Assembly: GCA_964293155.1 (NCBI GenBank)
Contig: CAXYYA010000015.1
Location: forward strand, 1 to 64,000
Length of the DNA stretch: 64,000 nucleotides
Source of the DNA: JAQVEB01 sp028698105
GTDB taxonomy: Bacteria; Bacteroidota; Bacteroidia; Bacteroidales; Dysgonomonadaceae
Reading direction: 5' to 3'
In this document: positions 7,470-14,370 of the stretch, piece by piece
Numbering within the stretch: position 1 is the first letter of the stretch
Layout: every line of letters starts with the position of its first letter
Notes under the pieces: generated by a model
The model's database searches: none
Told to the model about the DNA's origin: nothing
The model's input: the letters and a program-made list of their open reading frames with translations, nothing else
Translations under genes and position numbers: made by a program

Positions 7470-7949
7470 ATGATTTCAAAACTAAACAAATCGGATTTTG
7501 TAAAACGATTAGAACAAAACACGAAAATTGGTGACCCTAATATAAAAGGGACTCCTTTTGCTGTATTTACAATGTTCGGTAAGACAAGAATGAAATTTTA
7601 TGGAGAGTATTCCAGTACCAATTTTCGATTGACTAAAAATGCAATTCTTTATCCGATACCATACATATTTGAGGGAACTATAAAGACCAAGGATAAAAAT
7701 TCAACGGAGATTTCATTAAAAGTTAAACCGATTTGGTTTGGATACTTGTGGATAAGGGTATTGCCTATTCTGGCGTTGATTTTTATAAATTTAATGCTGA
7801 TAATTAACGGCGATGGCATCGAGACTGAAATATATTTTCTCGTAAATGCTTTTTTATTGTTCATGTTTACTCCGATTCTTTTGACAATTAGACAGAAGAA
7901 TAAACTACTAAAAGACTTTAAAGAAATATTAGAGATAAGCGATAGATGA
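7470..7949 (+). CDS. Unknown membrane protein, 159 aa, second gene of the cassette
   Basis: I do not recognise this 159-residue protein. Residues 1-78 are soluble, with several beta-like segments (FAVFTMFGKTRMKFYGEYSS and following). Two adjacent hydrophobic helices (~84-106 and ~115-137) form a hairpin with a short polar turn containing GDGIETE, and a basic C-terminal tail (QKNKLLKDFKEI) follows. The topology suggests an inner-membrane anchored protein. It follows the 107-aa gene by 12 bp and stops 13 bp before the second attC-like element. The two genes therefore fill the unit between the two element copies and probably move together. Confidence 0.6.
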   Translation: MISKLNKSDFVKRLEQNTKIGDPNIKGTPFAVFTMFGKTRMKFYGEYSSTNFRLTKNAILYPIPYIFEGTIKTKDKNSTEISLKVKPIWFGYLWIRVLPILALIFINLMLIINGDGIETEIYFLVNAFLLFMFTPILLTIRQKNKLLKDFKEILEISDR

Positions 7950-7962
7950 TAAGCAACATACC

Positions 7963-8094
7963 GCCAACACGCAATATACGTAAGCCGGGGGATGTGGGTA
8001 ATTTTAACTTTCGTACATTTACTCAAAATTGTAACGGTTTGACAAGTTGGAGCTTCGAAATCCCAGCCTCCGCATATTGCCAACCGTTGTGTGC
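7963..8094 (+). repeat. attC-like imperfect dyad element, copy 2
   Basis: This is the second, same-orientation copy of the ~130-bp element at 6971-7098. The left arm (GCAATATACGTAAGCCGGG, 7971-7989) pairs imperfectly with the right arm around 8065-8082, whose reverse complement reads GCAATATGCGGAGGC. The outer boxes are GCCAAC (7963-7968) and GTTGTG. The inner blocks CGGTTTGACA (8035-8044) and GCTTCGAAAT (8052-8061) are shared with copy 1, whereas the arm sequences differ but keep their complementarity. Selection on structure rather than sequence is typical of attC sites. The rplY promoter follows immediately. Confidence 0.55.
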
Positions 8095-8116
8095 AAGCAA
8101 ACGAAATATAACATAG

Positions 8117-8149
8117 TTTTGCAGAATTAAAAGATAATCACTATCTTTG
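8117..8149 (+). promoter_or_regulatory. Bacteroidota-type promoter of rplY
   Basis: TTTTG (8117-8121) and TATCTTTG (8142-8149) fit the Bacteroidota -33/-7 consensus with a 20-bp spacer. Transcription would start near 8156, giving a ~78-nt leader before rplY. The promoter marks the chromosomal side of the accessory region. Confidence 0.65.
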
Positions 8150-8233
8150 CGCCGCTTTTTGAAAGCCCCCGTGTGATGGGAAATAAGGAAGCGAAACACT
8201 TTATTTTGAGTAACACAAACAACAAATTAAAAA

Positions 8234-8863
8234 ATGAAAACATTTGAATTGAAAGGCGAAATCAGGGATGATTTCGGTAAAAAAGCGGCGCGAGCTTATC
8301 GCAGCGAAGGACTTATTCCGTGCGTAGTTTACGGTGGAACCGGTGAAGAAAACATCAATTTTGTCGTAAAAAACGGAGATGTTCTCAAACTGATCTATAC
8401 GCCTGAGGTCTATCTGGTAAACCTCGATTTGGGTAAAAAGAAATTCATGGCCATCCTGAAAGAAGTTCAGTTTCATCCGGTAAAGGAATTGATCCTGCAT
8501 ATTGATTTTCTGCACGTATTCGAAAAAGTTCCAGTGGTTATCGAAATACCCGTTCACCTGAAAGGACTTGCAGCCGGTGTGAAAGCTGGTGGTAAATTAT
8601 CGCTCGATGCCCGTAAACTGAAAGTTAAGGCGTTGGCTAAAGACCTTCCCGAAGAACTGGTAATAGACGTTACGAACCTGAAACTCGGAAAATCCATTCA
8701 GGTTGGCGATCTCAAGTTTGAAGGACTGGAATTGCTGAACTCTAAAAATGCCGTGGTTTGTCGTGTTCAATTGACGCGCGCTGCAAGAGGCGATGCTTCA
8801 AGGGCCGAACAACCGGAAGATGAACACGAGGCCGAAGGCGAAACAGCACCGGCTGAAGAATAA
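8234..8863 (+). CDS. rplY: 50S ribosomal protein L25, long (CTC-type) form
   Basis: This is ribosomal protein bL25, which binds 5S rRNA in the large subunit. At 209 residues it is the long two-domain form. The N-terminal 5S-binding domain (~1-95) has FELKGEIRDDFGKKAARAYR and VYGGTGEENINF. The C-terminal TL5-like beta domain (~100-185) has HIDFLHVFEKVPVVIEIPVH. An acidic tail (EQPEDEHEAEGETAPAEE) ends the protein. It is followed by pth after 24 bp, the conserved rplY-pth pairing in bacteria, and is transcribed from the promoter at 8117-8149. The start ATG follows an A-rich leader without a Shine-Dalgarno sequence, normal for the phylum. Confidence 0.95.
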   Translation: MKTFELKGEIRDDFGKKAARAYRSEGLIPCVVYGGTGEENINFVVKNGDVLKLIYTPEVYLVNLDLGKKKFMAILKEVQFHPVKELILHIDFLHVFEKVPVVIEIPVHLKGLAAGVKAGGKLSLDARKLKVKALAKDLPEELVIDVTNLKLGKSIQVGDLKFEGLELLNSKNAVVCRVQLTRAARGDASRAEQPEDEHEAEGETAPAEE

Positions 8864-8887
8864 TCCGCTTCGTTAGTTTACAACGTG

Positions 8888-9448
8888 ATGAAATATCTGA
8901 TTGTGGGGTTGGGCAACATTGGGCCCGATTACGAAAATACCCGCCACAACATAGGATTTATGATATTGGACGCTCTTGCAAAGGCGTCCAATGTTGTTTT
9001 TCAGGACAAACGATATGGTTTTGTGGCCGAAATGCGGCTCAGGAACAAATCGCTCGTTCTGTTGAAACCGTCCACTTTTATGAACCTGAGTGGTAACGCC
9101 GTGCGCTATTGGCTCCAAAAAGAAAAGATTGAAAACGAAAATCTGTTGGTCGTTGTGGACGACCTGGCGTTGCCTTTCGGTACACTCCGGCTGAAATCCA
9201 AGGGCAGCGATGCCGGCCATAACGGATTGAAGCATATTCAGGAACTGATCGGGCAGAATTATGCCCGGCTGCGTTTCGGTATCGGGAACGATTTCCCGCG
9301 CGGACAACAGGTGAACTATGTGCTGGACGATTTCTCGGACGAGGAGAAAAAGCTCCTTCCCCAACGCATGGAAACTGCCGTGGACATTATTCGCAGTTTT
9401 TGCCTGGCGGGAGTGAATATTACGATGAATCAGTATAATAATAAATAG
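8888..9448 (+). CDS. pth: Peptidyl-tRNA hydrolase
   Basis: Pth frees tRNA from peptidyl-tRNAs that drop off the ribosome. This 186-residue protein has the signature GLGNIGPDYENTRHNIGF near the N terminus, with the catalytic His in TRHN. FMNLSGNAVRYWLQKE provides the conserved tRNA-contacting Asn. VVVDDLALPFGTLRLKSKGS followed by AGHNGLKHI carries the other active-site Asp and His. The usual GLGNPG is GLGNIG here, a mild variation. I start at the ATG at 8888; a GTG one codon upstream is less likely. It follows rplY by 24 bp and probably shares its transcript. Downstream (9449-9572) is AT-rich simple sequence with repeated ATAGAC words. Confidence 0.95.
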   Translation: MKYLIVGLGNIGPDYENTRHNIGFMILDALAKASNVVFQDKRYGFVAEMRLRNKSLVLLKPSTFMNLSGNAVRYWLQKEKIENENLLVVVDDLALPFGTLRLKSKGSDAGHNGLKHIQELIGQNYARLRFGIGNDFPRGQQVNYVLDDFSDEEKKLLPQRMETAVDIIRSFCLAGVNITMNQYNNK

Positions 9449-9572
9449 AGCAAAGAGCAAAGACTTTTAGATAAATAGACTTATAGACAAATAGATTGTG
9501 AGACAGATAGATGCCTGTATTTTAATCACAAAATCTGAAAGCGAAGCGGTCTAAGCGTCTATCATCAAAAAT

Positions 9573-9977
9573 ATGGATCAGGTACGCATAGATAAATGGT
9601 TGTGGGCGGTGCGAATTTTCAAAACACGCACCATTGCATCTGAAGCATGCAAGAAAGGGCGTGTGCTGGTCGGCGGCGTATCCGTAAAACCTTCGCGGGA
9701 GATTCGTGTGGGCGATGATGTTCAGGTGAAAAAACCGCCCGTTACGTTCTCATTCAAGGTTCGGGACTTATCGGATAAACGCATGGGAGCGAAGCTCGTG
9801 CCCCAATTCATGGAAAATGTTACTCCGCCCGATCAATACGAAATTCTGGAACTGAACAAAATTAGCGGTTTCGTGGACAGGCAGCGCGGCACCGGTCGCC
9901 CGACAAAAAAAGATCGCCGCGATTTGGAGCAATTTACCGATGCCTTCGATTTCGATGATTTTGATTGGGATGATTGA
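9573..9977 (+). CDS. S4-domain RNA-binding protein (HslR/Hsp15-like)
   Basis: This 134-residue protein has an N-terminal S4 RNA-binding domain (VRIDKWLWAVRIFKTRTIAS ... GRVLVGGVSVKPSREIRVGD, about residues 3-55) and a basic-then-acidic C-terminal tail (RGTGRPTKKDRRDLEQ, then DAFDFDDFDWDD). The layout matches the HslR/Hsp15 family, whose E. coli member recognises blocked 50S subunits carrying nascent chains. That substrate is inferred from homology, not shown here. It follows pth by 124 bp and ends 21 bp before the converging DUF4143 ATPase gene. Confidence 0.88.
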   Translation: MDQVRIDKWLWAVRIFKTRTIASEACKKGRVLVGGVSVKPSREIRVGDDVQVKKPPVTFSFKVRDLSDKRMGAKLVPQFMENVTPPDQYEILELNKISGFVDRQRGTGRPTKKDRRDLEQFTDAFDFDDFDWDD

Positions 9978-9998
9978 TCTTAATTTGACACATTGTTT

Positions 9999-11150
9999 TT
10001 AGAATTTGATTTTTCTGAAATTGACTAATCCATCTTCCGGTGTGTCCATACTGATTTCGCCATCGTAAATTACTTGTGTAGTAATCAATTTGTCACCCAA
10101 TATGTGTTTCAAATAGTTTAAATTCGACACAAAACTGACGTGAAAAGTTGTTGCGGATTTTATTTCATACGCTTTAAATTTGTCCCCAAATTCCAGCACC
10201 AAATCAATTTCGCGCTGAGATTGATCGCGATAAAAACAGAGATTTGACAATTTTCCGCTGTTGAACCTGTTTTTCAAAAATTCCAGTACCACAAAATTCT
10301 CAAAAATAGCGCCTCTAAGCGGGTGAGATGCCAAATGCTCTTCATTCTCGATGCCGAGTAAAAAGCACAGCAAGCCTGTATCGTAAAAAAATATTTTGGG
10401 CGTTTTAATAAGCCTTTTCCCGATATTCCGATAAAAAGGATGTATGCGAAAAACAATATATGACGCTTCCAGCGTGCTGAGCCATTCTTGTATGGTATTG
10501 GAGGACACACCCACTTCGTTTGAAAGCGCAGATGCGTTAAACTCGTTCCCTGCTCGTCCGGCACAGAGGCGAATAAAAATTTGGAATTTAGATATATCTT
10601 TTATATTCAGTATTTTACGAACATCTCGTTCGATGTAGGTGTTATAATAATTGAGGCTGACATCGTGAACAGGAATATTTTTTGACCAAACTGCCGGATA
10701 ACCGCCTTTAATCAGCAATGCGTTTGTTGATTCCGTTTGCGAATGAGGAAGTTCGCCGAGCGAAAGTGGCAGCAGTGTGAGTATGGCTGTGCGTCCTGCC
10801 AACGACTGCGTTATGTGTTGCATGAGTGAAAAATTGCTGCTTCCCGTTAGCACAAAGTGCGCATCAGGATTTTCATCCACAATCACCTGTATATATGAAA
10901 ACAGTTCAGGATAACGTTGTACTTCGTCAATAATCAAGCCTTTCAGGTACGTTTTCAAAAAGCTTTTTGGGTTCATTCTTACTGTTTCTATCGCCGAAAT
11001 ATCTTCAAAATTCACGTAGTGATAGGTGGGAAAAAGTTTTTTGCACAATGTGGTCTTCCCCGATTGCCGGGGCCCGGTAATCGTTATGGTAGGGAAATGA
11101 TTCGACAAGCGCAAAATTTCCGATTCCAACTGCCTGTTTAATAGGATCAT
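9999..11150 (-). CDS. AAA_14/DUF4143 ATP-binding protein
   Basis: This 383-residue protein belongs to the widespread AAA_14-DUF4143 family. Walker A is GPRQSGKTTL (26-35), Walker B is GLIIDEVQ (71-78), and LTGSSNFSLM is the sensor-like segment. A winged-helix-like middle follows, then a C-terminal DUF4143 domain with FYRDQSQREIDLVLE, resembling a PD-(D/E)XK nuclease core (Asp plus E-x-K: YEIKSAT). The cellular role of this family is not established, and its genes are often mobile and phase-variable in presence. It is flanked by converging neighbours and is more AT-rich than comB and kdsA. Its promoter lies entirely between two perfect 30-bp inverted repeats (11163-11263), so its expression may be switched or self-repressed. 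Confidence 0.9.
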   Translation of the reverse strand: MILLNRQLESEILRLSNHFPTITITGPRQSGKTTLCKKLFPTYHYVNFEDISAIETVRMNPKSFLKTYLKGLIIDEVQRYPELFSYIQVIVDENPDAHFVLTGSSNFSLMQHITQSLAGRTAILTLLPLSLGELPHSQTESTNALLIKGGYPAVWSKNIPVHDVSLNYYNTYIERDVRKILNIKDISKFQIFIRLCAGRAGNEFNASALSNEVGVSSNTIQEWLSTLEASYIVFRIHPFYRNIGKRLIKTPKIFFYDTGLLCFLLGIENEEHLASHPLRGAIFENFVVLEFLKNRFNSGKLSNLCFYRDQSQREIDLVLEFGDKFKAYEIKSATTFHVSFVSNLNYLKHILGDKLITTQVIYDGEISMDTPEDGLVNFRKIKF

Positions 11151-11162
11151 TTTTATATTTTG

Positions 11163-11263
11163 ACAATTCTTAAGTCCAACTTAAAATCTGTCTGCAAATA
11201 TACATGTATTTTTTTATTCCCAAAATAATTTATGACAGATTTTAAGTTGGACTTAAGAATTGT
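11163..11263. repeat. Perfect 30-bp inverted repeats framing the ATPase promoter
   Basis: The 30-bp sequence at 11163-11192 is the exact reverse complement of that at 11234-11263, with a 41-bp spacer. Each arm also contains its own dyad, TTAAGT-CCA-ACTTAA (11170-11184 and the mirror copy). The spacer holds a complete minus-strand Bacteroidota promoter. The arms stop 12 bp before the ATPase start codon. No target-site duplication is visible outside the arms. Confidence 0.9.
11195..11224 (-). promoter_or_regulatory. Promoter of the DUF4143 ATPase gene, inside the inverted-repeat spacer
   Basis: Read on the minus strand, TTTG (11224-11221) and TATATTTG (11202-11195) are separated by 18 bp, a good match to the Bacteroidota consensus. 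Transcription would begin within the proximal repeat arm about 40 nt before the start codon at 11150. Confidence 0.6.
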
Positions 11264-11288
11264 AGCATACAAGCAGTCTGAAAATCTG

Positions 11289-12002
11289 TTATTTTATCCA
11301 CAACTTCCTGTCAACCTTATCATATCGCGGCACCACCGTAACCGTATTTTCCCGTAAACAAAATGCAGCATCGCCTTCGGCGCCGTTTTCGATGAGGCGG
11401 CGGAAATGATCGGTGTTTTTTATGTACGACAACGGATCGGCTTTGGCTTGTCGCCAAAGTTCAAGTGCGATTCTCACGGCATCCGAATCGAAAATCGTGT
11501 TCGTTAATTCCACTAACTTTTCGGCAAATGCGCCGCCGAACATCGTGTCTTCCACGTTTACCCGATTATTCCATCCCGCACAGAGAACCACAACCCTTCC
11601 ACCGATTCCGATGCATTTTTCCACCAATGCGTCTATGTTTGAGAACGTTCCGATAAACAAATGCTTCGCATCATGCGCTGCGTTAATGGCTTGCGTGCCG
11701 TTCGTGGTGGTGAAAACCACTTCTTTTCCCTGCACGATTTCGCGTGTGTAATCGAACGGCGAGTTACCGAAATCGGCAAAATCGCATTTCCGCGTATTGC
11801 GTTCCGCGCCCACCAAATAGCCTTCGGCTTTGTACGCTTGCGCTTCTTCAACGCTTGCCACGGGAATCACAGCGGCGGCGCCGTTGTGCAGCATGGCGCA
11901 CATGGTTGCCGAAGCGCGGAACACATCCACAACGATCACGGTGTCGTTTGCTTTCCGGTAGAACGGGTAGAGAGCGGGAGCGGGGCAAATATCGAGTGTC
12001 AT
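11289..12002 (-). CDS. 2-phosphosulfolactate phosphatase family protein (ComB)
   Basis: This 237-residue ComB-family protein has MTLDICPAPALYPFY at the chosen start, then VIVVDVFRASATMCAML (conserved Asp/Arg) and VVFTTTNGTQAI, motifs of the magnesium-dependent 2-phosphosulfolactate phosphatase fold. The archaeal enzyme acts in coenzyme M synthesis. Bacteroidota do not make coenzyme M, so the true substrate in this organism may be another phosphorylated acid. An in-frame ATG 15 codons upstream (12047) exists, but the extra residues do not look like family sequence. It is transcribed divergently from kdsA; a minus-strand TACTTTTG at 12097-12090 is a plausible -7 box. Confidence 0.85.
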   Translation of the reverse strand: MTLDICPAPALYPFYRKANDTVIVVDVFRASATMCAMLHNGAAAVIPVASVEEAQAYKAEGYLVGAERNTRKCDFADFGNSPFDYTREIVQGKEVVFTTTNGTQAINAAHDAKHLFIGTFSNIDALVEKCIGIGGRVVVLCAGWNNRVNVEDTMFGGAFAEKLVELTNTIFDSDAVRIALELWRQAKADPLSYIKNTDHFRRLIENGAEGDAAFCLRENTVTVVPRYDKVDRKLWIK

Positions 12003-12089
12003 AAATGTTGAGTTTGTGCGATTAAGTCCGTCTGATGCATTTTTCATTCGTCAGGTCGAAAATCGGTCAGACGACAATTGAATTTATGA

Positions 12090-12127
12090 CAAAAGTACAA
12101 AAACACGGCGTTTTTTTCGTATCTTTC
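12090..12127. promoter_or_regulatory. Divergent promoter region comB/kdsA
   Basis: On the minus strand TACTTTTG (12097-12090) fits the TAnnTTTG box and would serve the comB-like gene. On the plus strand TATCTTTC (12120-12127) is one base off the same box and lies 20 bp before kdsA. The -33 elements are weak on both sides. Confidence 0.4.
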
Positions 12128-12147
12128 GGGCAAATTAAACGAGTGAA

Positions 12148-12945
12148 ATGGACAGTTCCTATTTAAAATCCGATAACTTTTTTCTTCTTGCCGGGCCGTG
12201 TGTCATCGAAGGAGAAGAGATGGCATTGCATATCGCCGAAAAAATAAAGACAATAACCGATAAGCTGGGCATTCCGTATGTGTTCAAAGGTTCCTACCGC
12301 AAAGCAAACCGCTCTCGCGTGGATTCGTTCACAGGAATCGGCGACGAGAAAGCGCTGAAAATTCTGCAAAAAGTGGGGCAAACTTTCGGAATTCCCACCG
12401 TTACCGATATCCACGAAACGCACGAGGCCGAACTTGCCGCAGCGTACGTGGACGTGCTGCAGATACCGGCATTTCTGTGCCGCCAAACCGAATTGCTGGT
12501 GGCGGCTGCGAAAACGGGCAAGACGGTGAATATTAAGAAAGGGCAGTTTTTATCGCCCGAAGCAATGCGGTTTGCGGCACAGAAAGTGGTGGACAGCGAC
12601 AACCCGAACGTATTGCTCACCGAACGTGGTACGACTTTCGGTTACGGCGATCTGGTGGTTGATTTCCGGGGGATTCCCGCCATGCAGCAATTCGGTTTTC
12701 CGGTGGTGATGGATGTTACGCACAGCTTGCAGCAACCCAATCAATCGTCGGGCGTTACGGGCGGACAGCCGCAACTGATCGAAACCATCGCCAAAGCGGC
12801 TATCGCCGTAGGCGCCGACGGACTATTTATCGAAACCCATCCCGATCCCAAAAACGCGAAATCCGATGGGGCAAATATGCTGCCCTTGGATCAGTTGGAA
12901 GATTTGTTGATAAAACTCGTACGGATAAAAAAGGCGATAAAATGA
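12148..12945 (+). CDS. kdsA: 3-deoxy-8-phosphooctulonate (KDO-8-P) synthase
   Basis: KdsA condenses phosphoenolpyruvate with arabinose 5-phosphate to make KDO-8-phosphate for lipopolysaccharide, in the cytoplasm. This 265-residue protein is full length. It shows LLAGPCVIEGEE (residues ~13-24), FKGSYRKANRSR (~51-62), DVLQIPAFLCRQTELL, VNIKKGQFLSPE, LLTERGTTFGYGDLVVD and the C-terminal HPDPKNAKSDGANMLPL, all family signatures. It overlaps maf by 4 bp (ATGA), so the two are translationally coupled. Presence of kdsA agrees with a Gram-negative envelope. Confidence 0.97.
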   Translation: MDSSYLKSDNFFLLAGPCVIEGEEMALHIAEKIKTITDKLGIPYVFKGSYRKANRSRVDSFTGIGDEKALKILQKVGQTFGIPTVTDIHETHEAELAAAYVDVLQIPAFLCRQTELLVAAAKTGKTVNIKKGQFLSPEAMRFAAQKVVDSDNPNVLLTERGTTFGYGDLVVDFRGIPAMQQFGFPVVMDVTHSLQQPNQSSGVTGGQPQLIETIAKAAIAVGADGLFIETHPDPKNAKSDGANMLPLDQLEDLLIKLVRIKKAIK

Positions 12946-13529
12946 AGGATACCGGTTATAAAATTATCCTCGCTTCTAATTCACCACGCCGAAAAGAACT
13001 GCTATCCGGCATTGACATAGATTACGAAGTAAAAACGCTTCCCGATATAGACGAATCCTATCCCGAAGAATTGCCTAACGAACAGGTTGCGGAGTTCCTC
13101 GCAAACAAAAAAGCATCGGCTTACGCCGATATTTTAACGGACGCAACATTGCTTATCACCGCCGATACGGTGGTTATCCTGCATGACGAAATTTTGGGAA
13201 AACCCGTTGACAAAGCCGATGCTAAACGCATGCTGAAGAAGCTTTCAGGCAACACGCATCGGGTGATAACCGGCGTTTGCCTGACTTCCGGAAAGAAACA
13301 GGTTGCTTTTTCCGATGTTGCCTTTGTAACTTTCGGTAAATTAACGGACGAAGAAATTGATTACTACGTGGAAAAATACAATCCCATGGACAAAGCCGGC
13401 GCCTACGGCGTGCAGGAATGGATCGGTTATGTGGCGGTTGAACGCATAGAAGGTTCGTATTTCAACGTGATGGGGTTGCCGATTAGTAGAGTTTATGAAG
13501 AATTAAAATGTTATAATGATGAAAAATAA
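12942..13529 (+). CDS. maf: Maf-family nucleoside triphosphate pyrophosphatase
   Basis: Maf proteins hydrolyse dTTP/UTP or modified nucleotides to monophosphates and can influence septation. This 195-residue protein starts KIILASNSPRRKELLSG, the Maf signature, and contains ITADTVVILHDEILGKP (catalytic Asp) and MDKAGAYGVQEW (the conserved KAGAYG block) at the expected spacing. It overlaps kdsA by 4 bp and the UDG-like gene by 14 bp. Which nucleotide is preferred cannot be told reliably from the sequence. Confidence 0.93.
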   Translation: MKDTGYKIILASNSPRRKELLSGIDIDYEVKTLPDIDESYPEELPNEQVAEFLANKKASAYADILTDATLLITADTVVILHDEILGKPVDKADAKRMLKKLSGNTHRVITGVCLTSGKKQVAFSDVAFVTFGKLTDEEIDYYVEKYNPMDKAGAYGVQEWIGYVAVERIEGSYFNVMGLPISRVYEELKCYNDEK

Positions 13530-14283
13530 TATTGTTGAATATCAGAGGAAATGCTTTAGAGAATATAAATCAGATATTGGCTACCCTGAAAAGTATTGCT
13601 ACTTGTATGGAAACCATATTAATGTATTAGTTCCCATTGAGACTTCTTTAAATAGAATAATGATTGTTGGGGCGTATCCGTCAGCTAAGTTTTTTACAGT
13701 TAATGGAATATCCGATACGCCTCTTACAGATAACGATTCTCCTTTTTCCAATGAATCTTATTTTGACGGTTCGAGAGTTAGGACGATACCTTCCGGGAAA
13801 GAATTAAATGAAGTTATTCTCAGCAAAATCGGAATTCATCGAGAAGATTGTTGGATCACTGATTTAGTCAAAGTTTTTCTTTTTAAGAATGGTCACGTAA
13901 AAAGATATAATAAAATTAAGAGTGATTGTATAATTAAAGAAAATCGTTCTGAATTTAACGAATATGCAAAAAGAAGTTTAAAGTGGTTGTACGAGGAAAT
14001 AGAGATTTGCAATCCATTTTTAATCATTTTATTAGGAGCCGAAGTTACTCAAGCTGTTTTCGATCTTAAAAGTCAAATTTATTCAAAAGAATTTTTAGAT
14101 GGTGTAGCAAGAGAAAAAGATATCTTGGGAATAAAGAGAAATTTTATTTGTTTACCTCATCTAGGGATTCTGATGAAAACAGGCGTATCGAAAAATTTTT
14201 GGCCAGAAAAATTTGACAATGAAATTGCAAAGAGGACAAAAACTGAGATAGATAGAATCAAAAAGGAAAATCAAAAAGGTTGA
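13516..14283 (+). CDS. Uracil-DNA-glycosylase-superfamily protein, AT-rich
   Basis: This 255-residue protein has the UDG-superfamily order of motifs. IMIVGAYPSAKFF (48-60) stands for the water-activating GxxP loop, WITDLVKVFLF (~113-123) for the beta-strand with the conserved Asp/Asn, FLIILLGAEVTQAVF (~172-186) for the central strand, and CLPHLGI (~217-223) for the H-x-x minor-groove loop. The sequence is clearly more AT-rich than maf and the kinase gene on either side, suggesting transfer. It overlaps maf by 14 bp and is probably co-transcribed. Base-excision repair is the default role; a defence role against base-modified phage DNA is also possible. A second ATG one codon in is an alternative start. 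Confidence 0.7.
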   Translation: MMKNNIVEYQRKCFREYKSDIGYPEKYCYLYGNHINVLVPIETSLNRIMIVGAYPSAKFFTVNGISDTPLTDNDSPFSNESYFDGSRVRTIPSGKELNEVILSKIGIHREDCWITDLVKVFLFKNGHVKRYNKIKSDCIIKENRSEFNEYAKRSLKWLYEEIEICNPFLIILLGAEVTQAVFDLKSQIYSKEFLDGVAREKDILGIKRNFICLPHLGILMKTGVSKNFWPEKFDNEIAKRTKTEIDRIKKENQKG

Positions 14284-14303
14284 GATTTCAATTATTGTCT
14301 ATA

Positions 14304-14332
14304 TTGCAATACATCAAAAAAATTTATCTTTG
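14304..14332 (+). promoter_or_regulatory. Promoter of the aspartate kinase gene
   Basis: TTG (14304-14306) and TATCTTTG (14325-14332) are 18 bp apart and fit the Bacteroidota promoter. The implied start of transcription (~14339) rules out a GTG start at 14332 and supports the ATG at 14371. Confidence 0.65.
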
Positions 14333-14370
14333 TGCCACATAACTCAATTCCCAAACTTCATAACAAAATT

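Noticed and set aside
9449..9572. Repeated ATAGAC-like words after pth, considered as a CRISPR or minisatellite
   Set aside because: Units are short, irregular and without spacers; simple AT-rich intergenic sequence explains them.
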